Source: Gemmatimonadota bacterium
Lineage (GTDB): Bacteria; Gemmatimonadota; Gemmatimonadetes; Gemmatimonadales; GWC2-71-9
Direction: 5' to 3'
Assembly (NCBI GenBank): GCA_022710485.1
Contig: JAKLGU010000001.1
Location: forward strand, 124,001 to 188,000
Length of the DNA: 64,000 nt
Positions 26,392 through 37,656 of the stretch are shown in pieces (position 1 is the first letter of the stretch; each line of letters begins with the position of its first letter). The notes beneath the pieces were generated by a model. It was not told the DNA's origin. It made no database searches and worked only from the letters and a program-made list of their open reading frames with translations. A program made the position numbers and the translations under genes.

Positions 26392-28238
26392 ACCTCCCCG
26401 CGTGGCTCGCCTCGGCGCTCGCCCTGATGCTCCTGCCCACGGGCTCCGCGATCGCACCGAGCCGCGTCACCCCCAACGACAATCGCCAGCCCGCCGGCCG
26501 GCTCGAGAACGGTGTGCTGACGCTCCGGCTCGAGGTACGGCTCGGCGAGTGGTTTCCGCAGGACGAGGCCGGCCCGAGCGTCACGGTGCCGGTCTTCGCC
26601 GAGGAAGGGAAGGCGCCGCAGGTTCCGGGACCGCTCATCCGCGTCCCGGCCGGCACCATCCTCGACATTACCGTCACCAACCAGCTGGCGGACACTGGCC
26701 TCACGATCTTCGGGTTCTTGGAGCGGCCGGCGGCGGGGGCCGATTCCGTGCGGCTCGCGCCGGGTGAGTCGCACCGCTTCCGGTTCCGCGCGGGCGCGGC
26801 AGGCACCTACGAGTATGGCGGGCGCACGGAGCGTCGGGAGTACATCGCCTTCGAGACGCTGGAGGAGACGCAACTGGCAGGGGCGCTGGTCGTGGACGCG
26901 CCCGGGGCCAGAGCTGATGACAGGGTGTTCGTCCTGAACATCTGGGACAAGCCGGAGGACTCGCTCGACGGCACCATCCGCCCCGAACGGCACGTCCTGA
27001 CCATCAACGGCCGCGCGTGGCCGTTCACCGAACGCCTGAGCTATACGGTGGGCGACTCCGCGCACTGGCGCGTCGTCAACGCCAGCAGGCACGTGCACCC
27101 GATGCACCTGCACGGATTCTACTTCCGGGTCACCGCACTGGGCGGCTTCGACTCCGATTCGGCCTACGCCCCTGAGAACGAGCGGCTGGTGGTCACGGAG
27201 AGCATGCTGCCGCAGTCCAGCATGGCGATGGCGTTCCAGGCCCGCGAAGAAGGGAACTGGCTCTTCCACTGCCACCTCATCTATCACGTGAGCCCCGGCG
27301 CCAACCTGACCTGGCCTGACGGCGCTCCCGCTGCCCACGATGAGCACTTCCACATGGGAGGGCTCGTGCTGGGGCTCGTCGTCGCCCCGGGACCGACGCC
27401 GACGCCACGGCTCAACCCCGCGACGATGCGGCTCGTCGCCCGCGAGGCGCCGCGACCCACCGGCCCCAACGGGGTCATCATGGGCTATCGGCTCGGCGCA
27501 CCCCCGGCGGATGCGCCGGTGACCATGCCGTCCCCGGTCCTGTTCCTGACCCGTGGCGTCCCGACCGACGTGACGGTGGTGAACCGTCTCGATGAACCGA
27601 CGGGGGTGCACTGGCATGGCCTCGAACTCGAGAGCGCCTCTGACGGCGTGGCTGGGTGGAGCCAGACGGGCGGCCGCCTGTTTGCCCAGATCCAGCCCGG
27701 GGACTCCTTCGTGGCGCACCTGACCCAGCCGCGCGCCGGCACCTTCATCTATCACACCCATTTTCAGGACGAGATCCAGCTGACCTCGGGCCTCTACGGA
27801 CCGATCGTGGTGCTTGAACCCGGAGAGATCTTTCAGCCGGCAACCGACCACATCTTCCTGACGGGGCGGGACGGCGAGGAAGGGAAGGTCCTCCTGAACG
27901 GGGATTCGCTGCCGACACCCGTCACCTGGGCGGCGGGGCAGACCCACCGGCTCCGGCTCATCAACATCATGCCGTACGGGCGGGTCACCTGGCGGCTCCT
28001 CAAGGGAGATTCGGTCACGGTCTGGCGTGCCGTGGCGCGCGATGGGGCCGATCTTCCTGCCTCGCAGCAGCGAGTCGGCCGCGCCGCCTCGGTCATCGAC
28101 GTCGGGGAAACCGCCGACTTCGAGCTCCCGGCCGCCGAACCGGGCAGCTACAAATTGGAGATCGGACCCCGGAAGGATCCGCTGGTGGCTCAGGTCATCC
28201 AGATCGGGAACCCGCTCCCACCAAAGACAGCGCCATAA
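26388..28238 (+). CDS. Multicopper oxidase with inverted order of copper motifs
   Basis: The 616-residue exported protein has four cupredoxin-like units. The usual C-terminal copper motifs, HPMHLHG (237-243) and HCHLIYH (294-300, with the type 1 Cys295), occur first. The usual N-terminal ones, HWHG (408-411) and YHTH (455-458), come later. All ten histidines and the cysteine expected for T1, T2 and T3 copper are present. The first unit has lost its own ligands (FGF and YEYGG at the equivalent places). Multicopper oxidases couple one-electron oxidation of phenols or metals to O2 reduction. Here the trinuclear site would form between units 2 and 3. It overlaps the kinase gene by 4 bp. Confidence 0.88.
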   Translation: MNLPAWLASALALMLLPTGSAIAPSRVTPNDNRQPAGRLENGVLTLRLEVRLGEWFPQDEAGPSVTVPVFAEEGKAPQVPGPLIRVPAGTILDITVTNQLADTGLTIFGFLERPAAGADSVRLAPGESHRFRFRAGAAGTYEYGGRTERREYIAFETLEETQLAGALVVDAPGARADDRVFVLNIWDKPEDSLDGTIRPERHVLTINGRAWPFTERLSYTVGDSAHWRVVNASRHVHPMHLHGFYFRVTALGGFDSDSAYAPENERLVVTESMLPQSSMAMAFQAREEGNWLFHCHLIYHVSPGANLTWPDGAPAAHDEHFHMGGLVLGLVVAPGPTPTPRLNPATMRLVAREAPRPTGPNGVIMGYRLGAPPADAPVTMPSPVLFLTRGVPTDVTVVNRLDEPTGVHWHGLELESASDGVAGWSQTGGRLFAQIQPGDSFVAHLTQPRAGTFIYHTHFQDEIQLTSGLYGPIVVLEPGEIFQPATDHIFLTGRDGEEGKVLLNGDSLPTPVTWAAGQTHRLRLINIMPYGRVTWRLLKGDSVTVWRAVARDGADLPASQQRVGRAASVIDVGETADFELPAAEPGSYKLEIGPRKDPLVAQVIQIGNPLPPKTAP

Positions 28239-28240
28239 GT

Positions 28241-28268
28241 CTTTGTAGCATAGGCCTATAGCCCAAAG
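28241..28268. promoter_or_regulatory. Palindrome between the oxidase operon and kdsB
   Basis: ATAGGCCTAT (28250-28259) is a perfect palindrome flanked symmetrically by CTTTG (28241-28245) and CAAAG (28264-28268), all sharing one centre. It starts 3 bp after the oxidase stop and ends 33 bp before the kdsB -35 box. It may be an operator or a weak terminator; there is no T-run. Confidence 0.4.
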
Positions 28269-28300
28269 CCACTCCCGTCATTTCGGTCCCGGCACGACTT

Positions 28301-28329
28301 TTGACGGGGGAGCCGCGTCCTATTAGATT
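28301..28329 (+). promoter_or_regulatory. Promoter of the kds-lpt operon
   Basis: TTGACG (28301-28306), a 17-bp spacer and TAGATT (28324-28329) form a good sigma-70-type promoter. The -10 box ends 5 bp before the kdsB ATG, so the transcript would begin at or within a base or two of the start codon. This implies a leaderless mRNA. Confidence 0.65.
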
Positions 28330-28334
28330 CTGGG

Positions 28335-30749
<2,415 letters not shown>

Positions 30750-30750
<1 letters not shown>

Positions 30751-31562
30751 TGTCCTGGACCTTCGACCGCAGCCCGTTCCTGATCGCCGGGCCCTGCATG
30801 GTCGAAGGGGACGAGCTCATGCTGCGCGTCGGCGAGGCGTTGGCCGCGCTGTCGGCGCGCCGCCGGTTGCCGATCTGTTTCAAGGCCAGCTTCGACAAGG
30901 CGAACCGCTCGCGGGGCGGGGGAGCGCGCGGGCCGGGGCTCGACGAGGGCCTGCGCGCGCTCGAGCGGGTGCGCGCTGCTACCGGCCTGCCGATCCTCAC
31001 CGACATCCACGAGGCGGCGCAGGCCGCGCCGGCCGCGGAGGTGGTGGACATCCTCCAGATCCCCGCGTTCCTCTGCCGGCAGACCGACCTCCTGGTGGCC
31101 GCCGGGCGCACCGGGAAGCCGGTGAACGTGAAGAAGGGGCAGTGGATGCAGCCCGAAGGGATGCTGGGCGCGGTGGAAAAGGTGAAGGGCGCCGGCTCGC
31201 GCGAAGTGGCCGTCACCGAGCGGGGCACCTTCTTCGGCTACGGCGACCTCGTCGTGGACATGCGGAGCTTCCCGAGGATGCGCGCCGCGACCGGTGTGCC
31301 GGTCATCTTCGACGCCACCCACTCCGTCCAGCAGCCTGGCCAGGGCGAGGGAGGCGCGAGTGGCGGCCTGCGGCACTTCATCCCGCCGCTCATCGCCGCC
31401 GCGGCGGTGAGCGGAGCGGACGGGTTCTTCCTCGAGACGCATCCCGACCCGGCGCGCGCACCGAGCGATGCCGCGACGCAGTGGCCGCTCGACCAGCTCG
31501 ACGCGCTGATGGACCGGACCCTCGACCTCTGGGCCCGCGCCCGCGAGGCCGGCGGTGCTTGA
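30750..31562 (+). CDS. kdsA: 3-deoxy-8-phosphooctulonate synthase
   Basis: KdsA condenses phosphoenolpyruvate and arabinose 5-phosphate into Kdo-8-phosphate. The 270-residue sequence has FLIAGPCMVE, CFKASFDKANRS, LTDIHE, LQIPAFLCRQTDLLVAAG and VNVKKGQWMQP, then VTERGTFFGYGDLVVDMRS. The asparagine in KANRS and the cysteine in GPCMVE are the positions that separate metal-free and metal-using forms; the cysteine suggests the metal-dependent form. It overlaps pyrG by one base and kdsC by 8. Confidence 0.97.
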
Positions 31563-32112
31563 CCCGCGGGTGGCGCGGCGGGTCCGCCTCCTGGCGCTTG
31601 ACGTCGACGGCGTCCTCACCGACAACGGCGTGTACATCGGTGCCGCCGGCGGGGGCGAGCGGGTCGAGCTCAAGCGGTTCGACATCCAGGACGGCCTCGG
31701 GCTGGCGCTCCTGGACGGGACCGGAATCCGCGTCGCGATCATCAGCGGTCGGCGGTCCGAGGCCACCGCGCTACGCGCCCGGGAACTCCGGATCGACGAC
31801 GTCCTCCAGGACTCGGGAGCTCGGAAGGTGCCGTTGCTGGCTTCCCTGCTCGACAAGCACGGCCTCGGCTGGGACGAGGTGGCGTTCGTGGGCGACGACC
31901 TCGCCGACGTGCCCGTGATGCAGCGCGTCGGCCTCCCCATCGCGGTGGCCAACGCCGTGCCCGAAATGAAGGCGATCGCGGCGTACGTGACGGAGGCGTC
32001 CGGCGGACGGGGCGCCGTCCGGGAGGTGGTGACCGCCGTGCTGCGCGCCCGCGACGAATACGACGCCGCCGTGGCACGCTATCTCGCGGCGAGGGACGGC
32101 CATGACTCGTGA
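31555..32112 (+). CDS. kdsC: Kdo-8-phosphate phosphatase
   Basis: KdsC removes phosphate from Kdo-8-P. It is a cap-less HAD protein of 185 residues with motif I LALDVDGVLTDNGVYIG, motif II IISGRRSEA and motif III/IV FVGDDLADVPVM. These are characteristic of the KdsC subfamily. The GTG start at 31555 lies inside the end of kdsA, and the 3' end overlaps kdsD by 11 bp. The C-terminal tail (AVARYLAARDGHDS) is slightly longer than usual. Confidence 0.95.
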   Translation: MLDPRVARRVRLLALDVDGVLTDNGVYIGAAGGGERVELKRFDIQDGLGLALLDGTGIRVAIISGRRSEATALRARELRIDDVLQDSGARKVPLLASLLDKHGLGWDEVAFVGDDLADVPVMQRVGLPIAVANAVPEMKAIAAYVTEASGGRGAVREVVTAVLRARDEYDAAVARYLAARDGHDS

Positions 32113-33067
32113 TCCAGCGGCGCTGACGGCCCTCGGCCGGCGGGTGCTCGAGCTCGAGGCGAGGGAAGTCGTGCACGCGGCCCGGCGGCTCGACGGCTCG
32201 TTCGCCCGGGCGGTGGAGCTCCTCGCCGCGGCCAGGGGGCGGGTCATCGTGTCCGGCGTGGGCAAGTCCGGCCTCATCGCGCGCAAGATCGCGGCGTCCC
32301 TGACGTCCACCGGCACTCCCGCCACCTACCTGCACCCGGTGGACAGCCTCCACGGCGACCTCGGCATCGTGGGGCGCGACGACGTGGCGATCCTGCTCAG
32401 CAAGAGCGGGGAAACAGAAGAACTCTTCGGCCTCCTCGCGGCGCTCCAGCGCCTCAGTGTGCCGATCATCGCGCTGACCGGCGGGGTCGACTCGACGCTC
32501 GCCAAGGTGGCGCGCGAGGTGCTCGACGCCGGCGTGGCGGAGGAGGCCTGCCCGCACGACTTGGCGCCGACCACGAGCACCGCCGTGGCGCTGGCGCTCG
32601 GTGACGCGCTGGCGGTGGCGCTCCTCGAGGTGAAGGGGTTCCAGCGGGAGGATTTCGCGGAGCTGCATCCCGGCGGATCGCTCGGCCGGAAGCTGCTGCT
32701 CCGGACCCGCGACGTCATGCTCCCGCCGCAGGGGGTGCTTGGTCCGGGCGCGACCATGCGGGAGGGCGTCGTCGCGCTGGCCAAGCACCGCGGGCTGGCC
32801 ATCGTGGCGGACGGCGGAAAGGTGCTGGGCGTCGTCACCGCCGGGGACCTGAGCCGGCTCGCGCAGTCGGATCCGGCGTTCCTCGACGGCCTCGCCTCCG
32901 CGGTGATGACCCGGACGCCGCGCACGGCGTCCACCGAGGAACTGGCGGCTGCGGTCCTCGGCCGGATGGAGCGCCACGGCATCATGGCCATGCCGGTCCT
33001 CGATGAAGCGGACCGGCTCGCCGGCGTCATCCACCTCCACGACCTGATGCGCGCGGGGGCGGGGTGA
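32102..33067 (+). CDS. kdsD: D-arabinose-5-phosphate isomerase
   Basis: KdsD converts ribulose 5-phosphate to arabinose 5-phosphate, the first dedicated step to Kdo. The 321-residue protein has an N-terminal SIS sugar-isomerase domain (VIVSGVGKSGLIARKIAASLTSTGTPATYLHPVDSLHGDLG, SKSGETEE, LAPTTSTAVALALGDALA). A pair of CBS domains follows (RDVMLP and VMTRTPRTASTEELAAAVLGRMERHGIMAMPVLDE). This is the normal layout of KdsD/GutQ. Together with kdsA/B/C it completes the pathway in one operon. Confidence 0.96.
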   Translation: MTRDPAALTALGRRVLELEAREVVHAARRLDGSFARAVELLAAARGRVIVSGVGKSGLIARKIAASLTSTGTPATYLHPVDSLHGDLGIVGRDDVAILLSKSGETEELFGLLAALQRLSVPIIALTGGVDSTLAKVAREVLDAGVAEEACPHDLAPTTSTAVALALGDALAVALLEVKGFQREDFAELHPGGSLGRKLLLRTRDVMLPPQGVLGPGATMREGVVALAKHRGLAIVADGGKVLGVVTAGDLSRLAQSDPAFLDGLASAVMTRTPRTASTEELAAAVLGRMERHGIMAMPVLDEADRLAGVIHLHDLMRAGAG

Positions 33068-33627
33068 CGGCCGCCCGGGTCGTGACGGTGGGGGTGATCG
33101 TCGCGGCGGTCGCGTTCGCCGCCGGGTGCAACGAGACCGGCGCCCGGCCCGGCGTGCTCGCCACCGCCGCGGACACCGCCGACCAGACGCTCATCAAGGT
33201 GCGGCACTACATCACCCGCGACGGCGTCCAGAAGAGCCTGGTCGAGGCCGACACCGCCTACTACTACGAGGGGTCGCAGTCCTTCGAACTCCGGGTGGTG
33301 ACGGTCACTTTCTACGACGCCGACGGAGCGCCGACCTCCACTTTGACGTCGAACGAGGGCACCTACCAGACGATGACCGGGGCCATGCAGGGCCGTGGCA
33401 ACGTCGTGGTCCGGTCGGCGGACCTGACGCGCACGCTGAAGAGCCAGGAGCTGAACTACGACCCGGGGAAGAACGAGATCTCCACCGACCAGCCCTACTC
33501 CTACGACCAGGGTGGCAACCATCTCGAGGGAACCGGCTTCACTTCCGACCCGAACTTCCAGCGGATGACGACGACCGCCCCGAGAGGCAGGGCCGCCGAA
33601 GGTGTCGTCCTCCCGGGGTCTGAATGA
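33064..33627 (+). CDS. lptC: LptC-like LPS export protein (lipoprotein form)
   Basis: The 187-residue product has a signal with the lipobox FAAGC rather than the plain membrane helix of E. coli LptC. The rest is beta-rich and matches the LptC family in GVQKSLVEADTAYYYEGSQSFELRVVTVTFYDADGAPTSTLTSNEGTY. LptC connects the LptB2FG transporter to the LptA bridge in the periplasm. Position directly before lptA-like and lptB genes supports the call. Both ends overlap neighbours by 4 bp. Confidence 0.85.
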   Translation: MTAARVVTVGVIVAAVAFAAGCNETGARPGVLATAADTADQTLIKVRHYITRDGVQKSLVEADTAYYYEGSQSFELRVVTVTFYDADGAPTSTLTSNEGTYQTMTGAMQGRGNVVVRSADLTRTLKSQELNYDPGKNEISTDQPYSYDQGGNHLEGTGFTSDPNFQRMTTTAPRGRAAEGVVLPGSE

Positions 33628-34973
33628 CGCCGGCGCGGTCCCGGATCCTCGCGGCGGTGGGTGCGGCGGCGCTGTTCAGCCCGGCGGGGCTTCATTCCCA
33701 GGGTGAACCGCGACACTGCCGACTGGTGCTCGAGCCCGGGGCCCGGACGGGATACGCCATCGGCCAGAACAACTACTTCGCCGCCGGCAACGTGCGGCTC
33801 AGGTGTGAGGGGAGCTCCGTGCGCATCCGGAGCGACAGCCTCGCCTCGTACGCCAGCCAGATCGTCGAGTTCATCGGCAACGTGCGCTACGAGGACTCCT
33901 CGATGGTGATGACGGCCGACCGCGGCACCTACCGTCGGGACGGCGAACGGTGGGAAGCGCGCGGCAACGTCGTCACGCGGAACACCGGCGGGTCCACGAT
34001 GCGGGGGCCCTCGCTCGACTACCTCCGGATCGTTCCCGGGTTTCGCGACACGGTCGAGGTGTTCGCCGACGGCCGGCCGACCATCGACTACCTGCCGCGA
34101 GACTCCACGGGAGCGGAGCAGGAGAAGTACGTGATCGTCGGCGACCGCGTGCGCATGAAGGGCGAGGACCGGCTCTGGGCCGGCGGCCGGGTCACGATCG
34201 ACCGGAGCGACGTGTCCGCCCACGCCGACTCGATGCGGCTCGACACCGGCGTCGGCCAGGACGGTGCGCTCATCGGCAGGGCGCAGGTCGACGGGCTCGG
34301 GAAGGATGCCTTTTCGCTGACCGGCAGCACCATCAACCTCCGGCTGGAGCAGAACGACTTGACCTACGTGCAGGCGAATGGGGCGGGGAAGGCCGTCAGC
34401 GCGGACTGGACCCTCGTGGCCGACACCATCGGCCTCGACGTGAACGCGCGCGTCCTCGAGCAGACCCTCGCCTGGGGCTCCGCCGTGCGGCCGCACGCCG
34501 TCTCCGCCACCTACGAGATCACCGCGGATTCCCTCGCGCTCGACTCGCCCGCCAAGGTGCTGACGGAGGCCCGGGCGTTCGGGAAGGCGTGGGTGGCCAG
34601 TGGCGACGATACCACCACCGCCCAGCGCGACTGGCTGCGCGGCGACACCGTCACCGCGCGATTCGCCAGGGTGGACACCGCCGGAAAGTCGAAGACGGTC
34701 GTCCACCGGGTCGAGTCGTGGAAGGATGCCAGTTCCTTCTACCAGGTGTTCGATCCGGCCCGGCCCGGCGTGCCGTCGCTCAACTATGCGCGGGGCAACC
34801 GCATCCTGGTGCTCATGAAGGACGGCCCCGAAGGGGGGGTTGAGCGGGTCGAGATCCAGGGGAAGGTGGACGGGGTGCAGCTCGAGCCGAAGCCGGCCGC
34901 CGCGAAGGACACGACGGCCGCCACGCCGCCGAAGCCCGCCGTCGATTCCACGGCGGGCGCGGTGCAGCCGTGA
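33624..34973 (+). CDS. lptA: LptA/OstA-type periplasmic LPS bridge protein, long form
   Basis: A signal peptide (ILAAVGAAALFSPAGLHSQ) leads into beta-jellyroll repeats typical of OstA/LptA: NYFAAGNVRLRCEGSSVRIRSDSLASY, IVEFIGNVRYEDSSMVMTADRGTYRRD and WEARGNVVTRNTGGSTMRGP. At 449 residues it is more than twice the length of E. coli LptA (185), so several OstA-type segments appear fused and could span the periplasm with fewer subunits. A low-complexity Pro/Ala/Thr tail closes it. It follows lptC and precedes lptB in the export cluster. Confidence 0.85.
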   Translation: MTPARSRILAAVGAAALFSPAGLHSQGEPRHCRLVLEPGARTGYAIGQNNYFAAGNVRLRCEGSSVRIRSDSLASYASQIVEFIGNVRYEDSSMVMTADRGTYRRDGERWEARGNVVTRNTGGSTMRGPSLDYLRIVPGFRDTVEVFADGRPTIDYLPRDSTGAEQEKYVIVGDRVRMKGEDRLWAGGRVTIDRSDVSAHADSMRLDTGVGQDGALIGRAQVDGLGKDAFSLTGSTINLRLEQNDLTYVQANGAGKAVSADWTLVADTIGLDVNARVLEQTLAWGSAVRPHAVSATYEITADSLALDSPAKVLTEARAFGKAWVASGDDTTTAQRDWLRGDTVTARFARVDTAGKSKTVVHRVESWKDASSFYQVFDPARPGVPSLNYARGNRILVLMKDGPEGGVERVEIQGKVDGVQLEPKPAAAKDTTAATPPKPAVDSTAGAVQP

Positions 34974-36136
34974 CGCATCCCGCCTGGCTGGACGGCCTGG
35001 CCCAGCGCGACGCCTCGCTGTCGCTCGCGCTCGCGGCGCTGCTCCATGCCGCCGATGCGGACGGGGCGGTGGACCTCGACCGGCTCGTGATGGGCTACCG
35101 CAGCACCTTCCTGAGCGCGGTCGAGACGATCCCCGGGCTCCCGCGCTCCGAGCTCAGCGGCGATCAGCTGCGCGAGAGCCTGTCGCATTCCGTGCTCCCG
35201 CGACTGGCGGACGGCGGGTGGGTGGCCGACACGAGCGCGACAAAGTGGGCAGTGGTGCGCGCCACGCCGACGTGGTGGCCCCAGGCCGCGGCCGACCGCG
35301 GCGCCGCGCTCGCGCACCTGCTCGCCGCGGCCCAGCAGGCGCACGACCGTCGGGACACTGGGGGCGCCGTACCCGCGGGGCGCGCGAGCGTGCTCGAGGG
35401 CGTCGGGCTCTGCAAGAGCTTCCGCCAGCGGCGGGTGGTGAACGACGTCTCGGTCCGGGTGGAGCAGGGAGAGATCGTGGCGCTGCTCGGCCCCAACGGC
35501 GCCGGCAAGACGGTCACCTTCTACTGCCTCACCGGGATCATCCGGCCCGACGCCGGCCGCGTGCTGCTGGACGGCCAGGACGTCACCAGCGCCCCGATGT
35601 ACCAGCGGGCGCGGCGCGGGCTGGGGTACCTGGCCCAGGAGCCGTCGGTGTTCCGGCGCCTCTCGGTCGAGGACAACGTCATGGCGATCATCGAGATGCT
35701 GCCGCTGTCGAAGCCGGAACGGCAGGAACGCCTCGAGCAGATGCTCGACGAACTGTCCATCAAGCACCTGCGGAAGAGCATGGCGTACTCCCTGAGCGGC
35801 GGGGAGCGGCGGCGGCTGGAGATCACCCGGGCGCTCGTGACCCAGCCGAAGTTCATGCTGCTCGACGAGCCGTTCGCCGGCGTGGACCCGATCGCCGTCA
35901 ACGACATCCAGACCATCGTCGCCGGCCTGCGCCACCGCGGGCTCGGCGTGCTCATCACCGACCACAACGTCGAGCAGACGCTCGACATCGTGGATCGCGC
36001 CTACATCCTCTTCGAAGGAAAAGTCCAGGCCGCTGGCACCGTGCCCGAGCTCGTGTTCGACGAGCGGGTCGCCCAGCTCTACCTGGGGCCCACCCTGACG
36101 GCCAGGCTCCGGGCCCGATTGGAGAACGTCGCGTGA
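34970..36136 (+). CDS. lptB: LPS export ATPase LptB with a novel N-terminal extension
   Basis: Residues from about 141 form a complete LptB ATPase: FRQRRVVNDVSVRVEQGEIVALLGPNGAGKT (Walker A 174-181), Q-loop YLAQEPSVFRRLSVEDN, signature LSGGERRRLEI, Walker B FMLLDEPFAGVDPIA and H-loop ITDHNVEQTL. The first 140 residues are extra; E. coli LptB is only 241 residues. The extension is mostly helical (DASLSLALAALLHAADADGAVDLDRLV) and has no recognised motif. The start GTG 34970 overlaps the lptA stop (GTGA), and no break separates the extension from the ATPase, so the fusion appears real. Confidence 0.92.
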   Translation: MTHPAWLDGLAQRDASLSLALAALLHAADADGAVDLDRLVMGYRSTFLSAVETIPGLPRSELSGDQLRESLSHSVLPRLADGGWVADTSATKWAVVRATPTWWPQAAADRGAALAHLLAAAQQAHDRRDTGGAVPAGRASVLEGVGLCKSFRQRRVVNDVSVRVEQGEIVALLGPNGAGKTVTFYCLTGIIRPDAGRVLLDGQDVTSAPMYQRARRGLGYLAQEPSVFRRLSVEDNVMAIIEMLPLSKPERQERLEQMLDELSIKHLRKSMAYSLSGGERRRLEITRALVTQPKFMLLDEPFAGVDPIAVNDIQTIVAGLRHRGLGVLITDHNVEQTLDIVDRAYILFEGKVQAAGTVPELVFDERVAQLYLGPTLTARLRARLENVA

Positions 36137-37656
36137 AAACAGGACTCTCGCAGCACCTCGGCCAGCGGCAGGAACTGCGCATCAACCCTCGCCTCTACCA
36201 GGCGATGGACATGCTCTACATGCCGATGATGGACCTCCAGCAGCACCTGAAGCAGGAGCTGCTCGTCAACCCCTTCCTCGAGCTCCTCGAGCCCGAGGAG
36301 GAGGAACAGGACGGCGCGGACCGCGAGAAGGACAAGGAGCAGGAGAAGGAGGCGGCCGCCAAGGAAGAGGAAATGGACTGGGAGGAGATCCTCCTCAACG
36401 GCTTCGACGTCGGCGGGACGCGCGAGCAGCACGAGCAGCTCGAGTACACCGAGGCGGTCACGGTGCAGAGCCGCGACCTCGTGGACCACCTCCGCGAGCA
36501 GTTGAAGATGATGCACCTGACCCCACGGCAGGTGCTGCTGAGCGAGGAATTCCTGGGCAACATCAAGGACGACGGCTTCCTCGCGGCCTCGCTGGAGGAG
36601 ATCGTCGGCTCGGTCAACCAGCTGATCACGTCGCACGCGCGGGACAACGCCGACGTGGAGGACGACGCCGACCTCGACCTCGACGCCCTCGACGCCGACC
36701 CCGCGGCCGGGCAGCTCCCGGCGGGGGTCACGCTGTACGGGCTGGAAGAGGCCGAGGAGATGCTCAAGGTCATCCAGTCGCTCGACCCCCCGGGCATCGG
36801 CGCGCGGGACATCCAGGAGTGCCTGCTGATCCAGCTGCGCGAGCTCGACCAGACCGAGACGCTTACCTACCGCCTGGTGTCCGAGGCGTTCGGCGACCTC
36901 ATCGCCCACCGGTGGAACGACCTGGCCCGCCGGTTCGGGGTGCCGGCCGCGGCCGTACAGGCGGCCGCCGACTCGCTGGCCTCGCTCGACCCGAAGCCGG
37001 GGCTCAAGTACTCCGGCAAGGACGACGGCTACATCACCCCCGACCTGATCGTGGACAAGATCGACGGCGGGTACAAGGTGTTCCTCAACGACACGGGGAT
37101 GCCGCGGCTCCGGCTCTCCCGGGCCTACCAGGAAGTCACCCGGGACCGCAAGAAGCTCACGCCGGAGAACCGCGAGTTCATCGCCTCGAAGATGAACAGC
37201 GCCACCTGGATGATCCAGGCCATCGAGCAGCGGCGCCAGACCATGCTGAAGGTCATGAACTTCATCGTGGACCGGCAGCGGGAGTTCTTCGAGAAGGGGA
37301 TCGAGTACCTGAAGCCGCTCACCCTCCGGGAGGTGGCCGAGGTCATCAACATGCACGAGTCCACCGTGAGCCGGGTCACGAACGAGAAGTTCGTGCAGAC
37401 CCCTCGTGGCGTGCTGCCGCTGAAGTTCTTCTTCAGCAGCGCCCTGTCCACGTCGTCCGGCGAGGACGCGAGCGCCCGGTCCATCCGCGCCAAGCTCGAG
37501 AAGATGGTGGCCGACGAGGACACCGGGAAGCCGCTCACCGACCAGCAGATCGTGCACCTCTTCCAGGAGCAGGGGATCAAGATCGCCCGGCGTACCGTCG
37601 CCAAGTACCGCGACCAGCTCGGCATCCTCCCGGCCCGGATGCGGAAGCGGGTATGA
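36133..37656 (+). CDS. rpoN: RNA polymerase sigma-54 factor
   Basis: The 507-residue factor has the region I glutamine/leucine-rich start (QRQELRINPRLYQAMDML), an acidic region II with a run of glutamates (about 53-80), and the core-binding region. The DNA-binding part has the HTH LREVAEVINMHESTVSRVTNEKFV and the RpoN box ARRTVAKYR near the C-terminus. GTG 36133 overlaps the lptB stop. rpoN directly after lptB is the same order as in Proteobacteria, which supports a shared ancestral cluster. Confidence 0.97.
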   Translation: MKTGLSQHLGQRQELRINPRLYQAMDMLYMPMMDLQQHLKQELLVNPFLELLEPEEEEQDGADREKDKEQEKEAAAKEEEMDWEEILLNGFDVGGTREQHEQLEYTEAVTVQSRDLVDHLREQLKMMHLTPRQVLLSEEFLGNIKDDGFLAASLEEIVGSVNQLITSHARDNADVEDDADLDLDALDADPAAGQLPAGVTLYGLEEAEEMLKVIQSLDPPGIGARDIQECLLIQLRELDQTETLTYRLVSEAFGDLIAHRWNDLARRFGVPAAAVQAAADSLASLDPKPGLKYSGKDDGYITPDLIVDKIDGGYKVFLNDTGMPRLRLSRAYQEVTRDRKKLTPENREFIASKMNSATWMIQAIEQRRQTMLKVMNFIVDRQREFFEKGIEYLKPLTLREVAEVINMHESTVSRVTNEKFVQTPRGVLPLKFFFSSALSTSSGEDASARSIRAKLEKMVADEDTGKPLTDQQIVHLFQEQGIKIARRTVAKYRDQLGILPARMRKRV

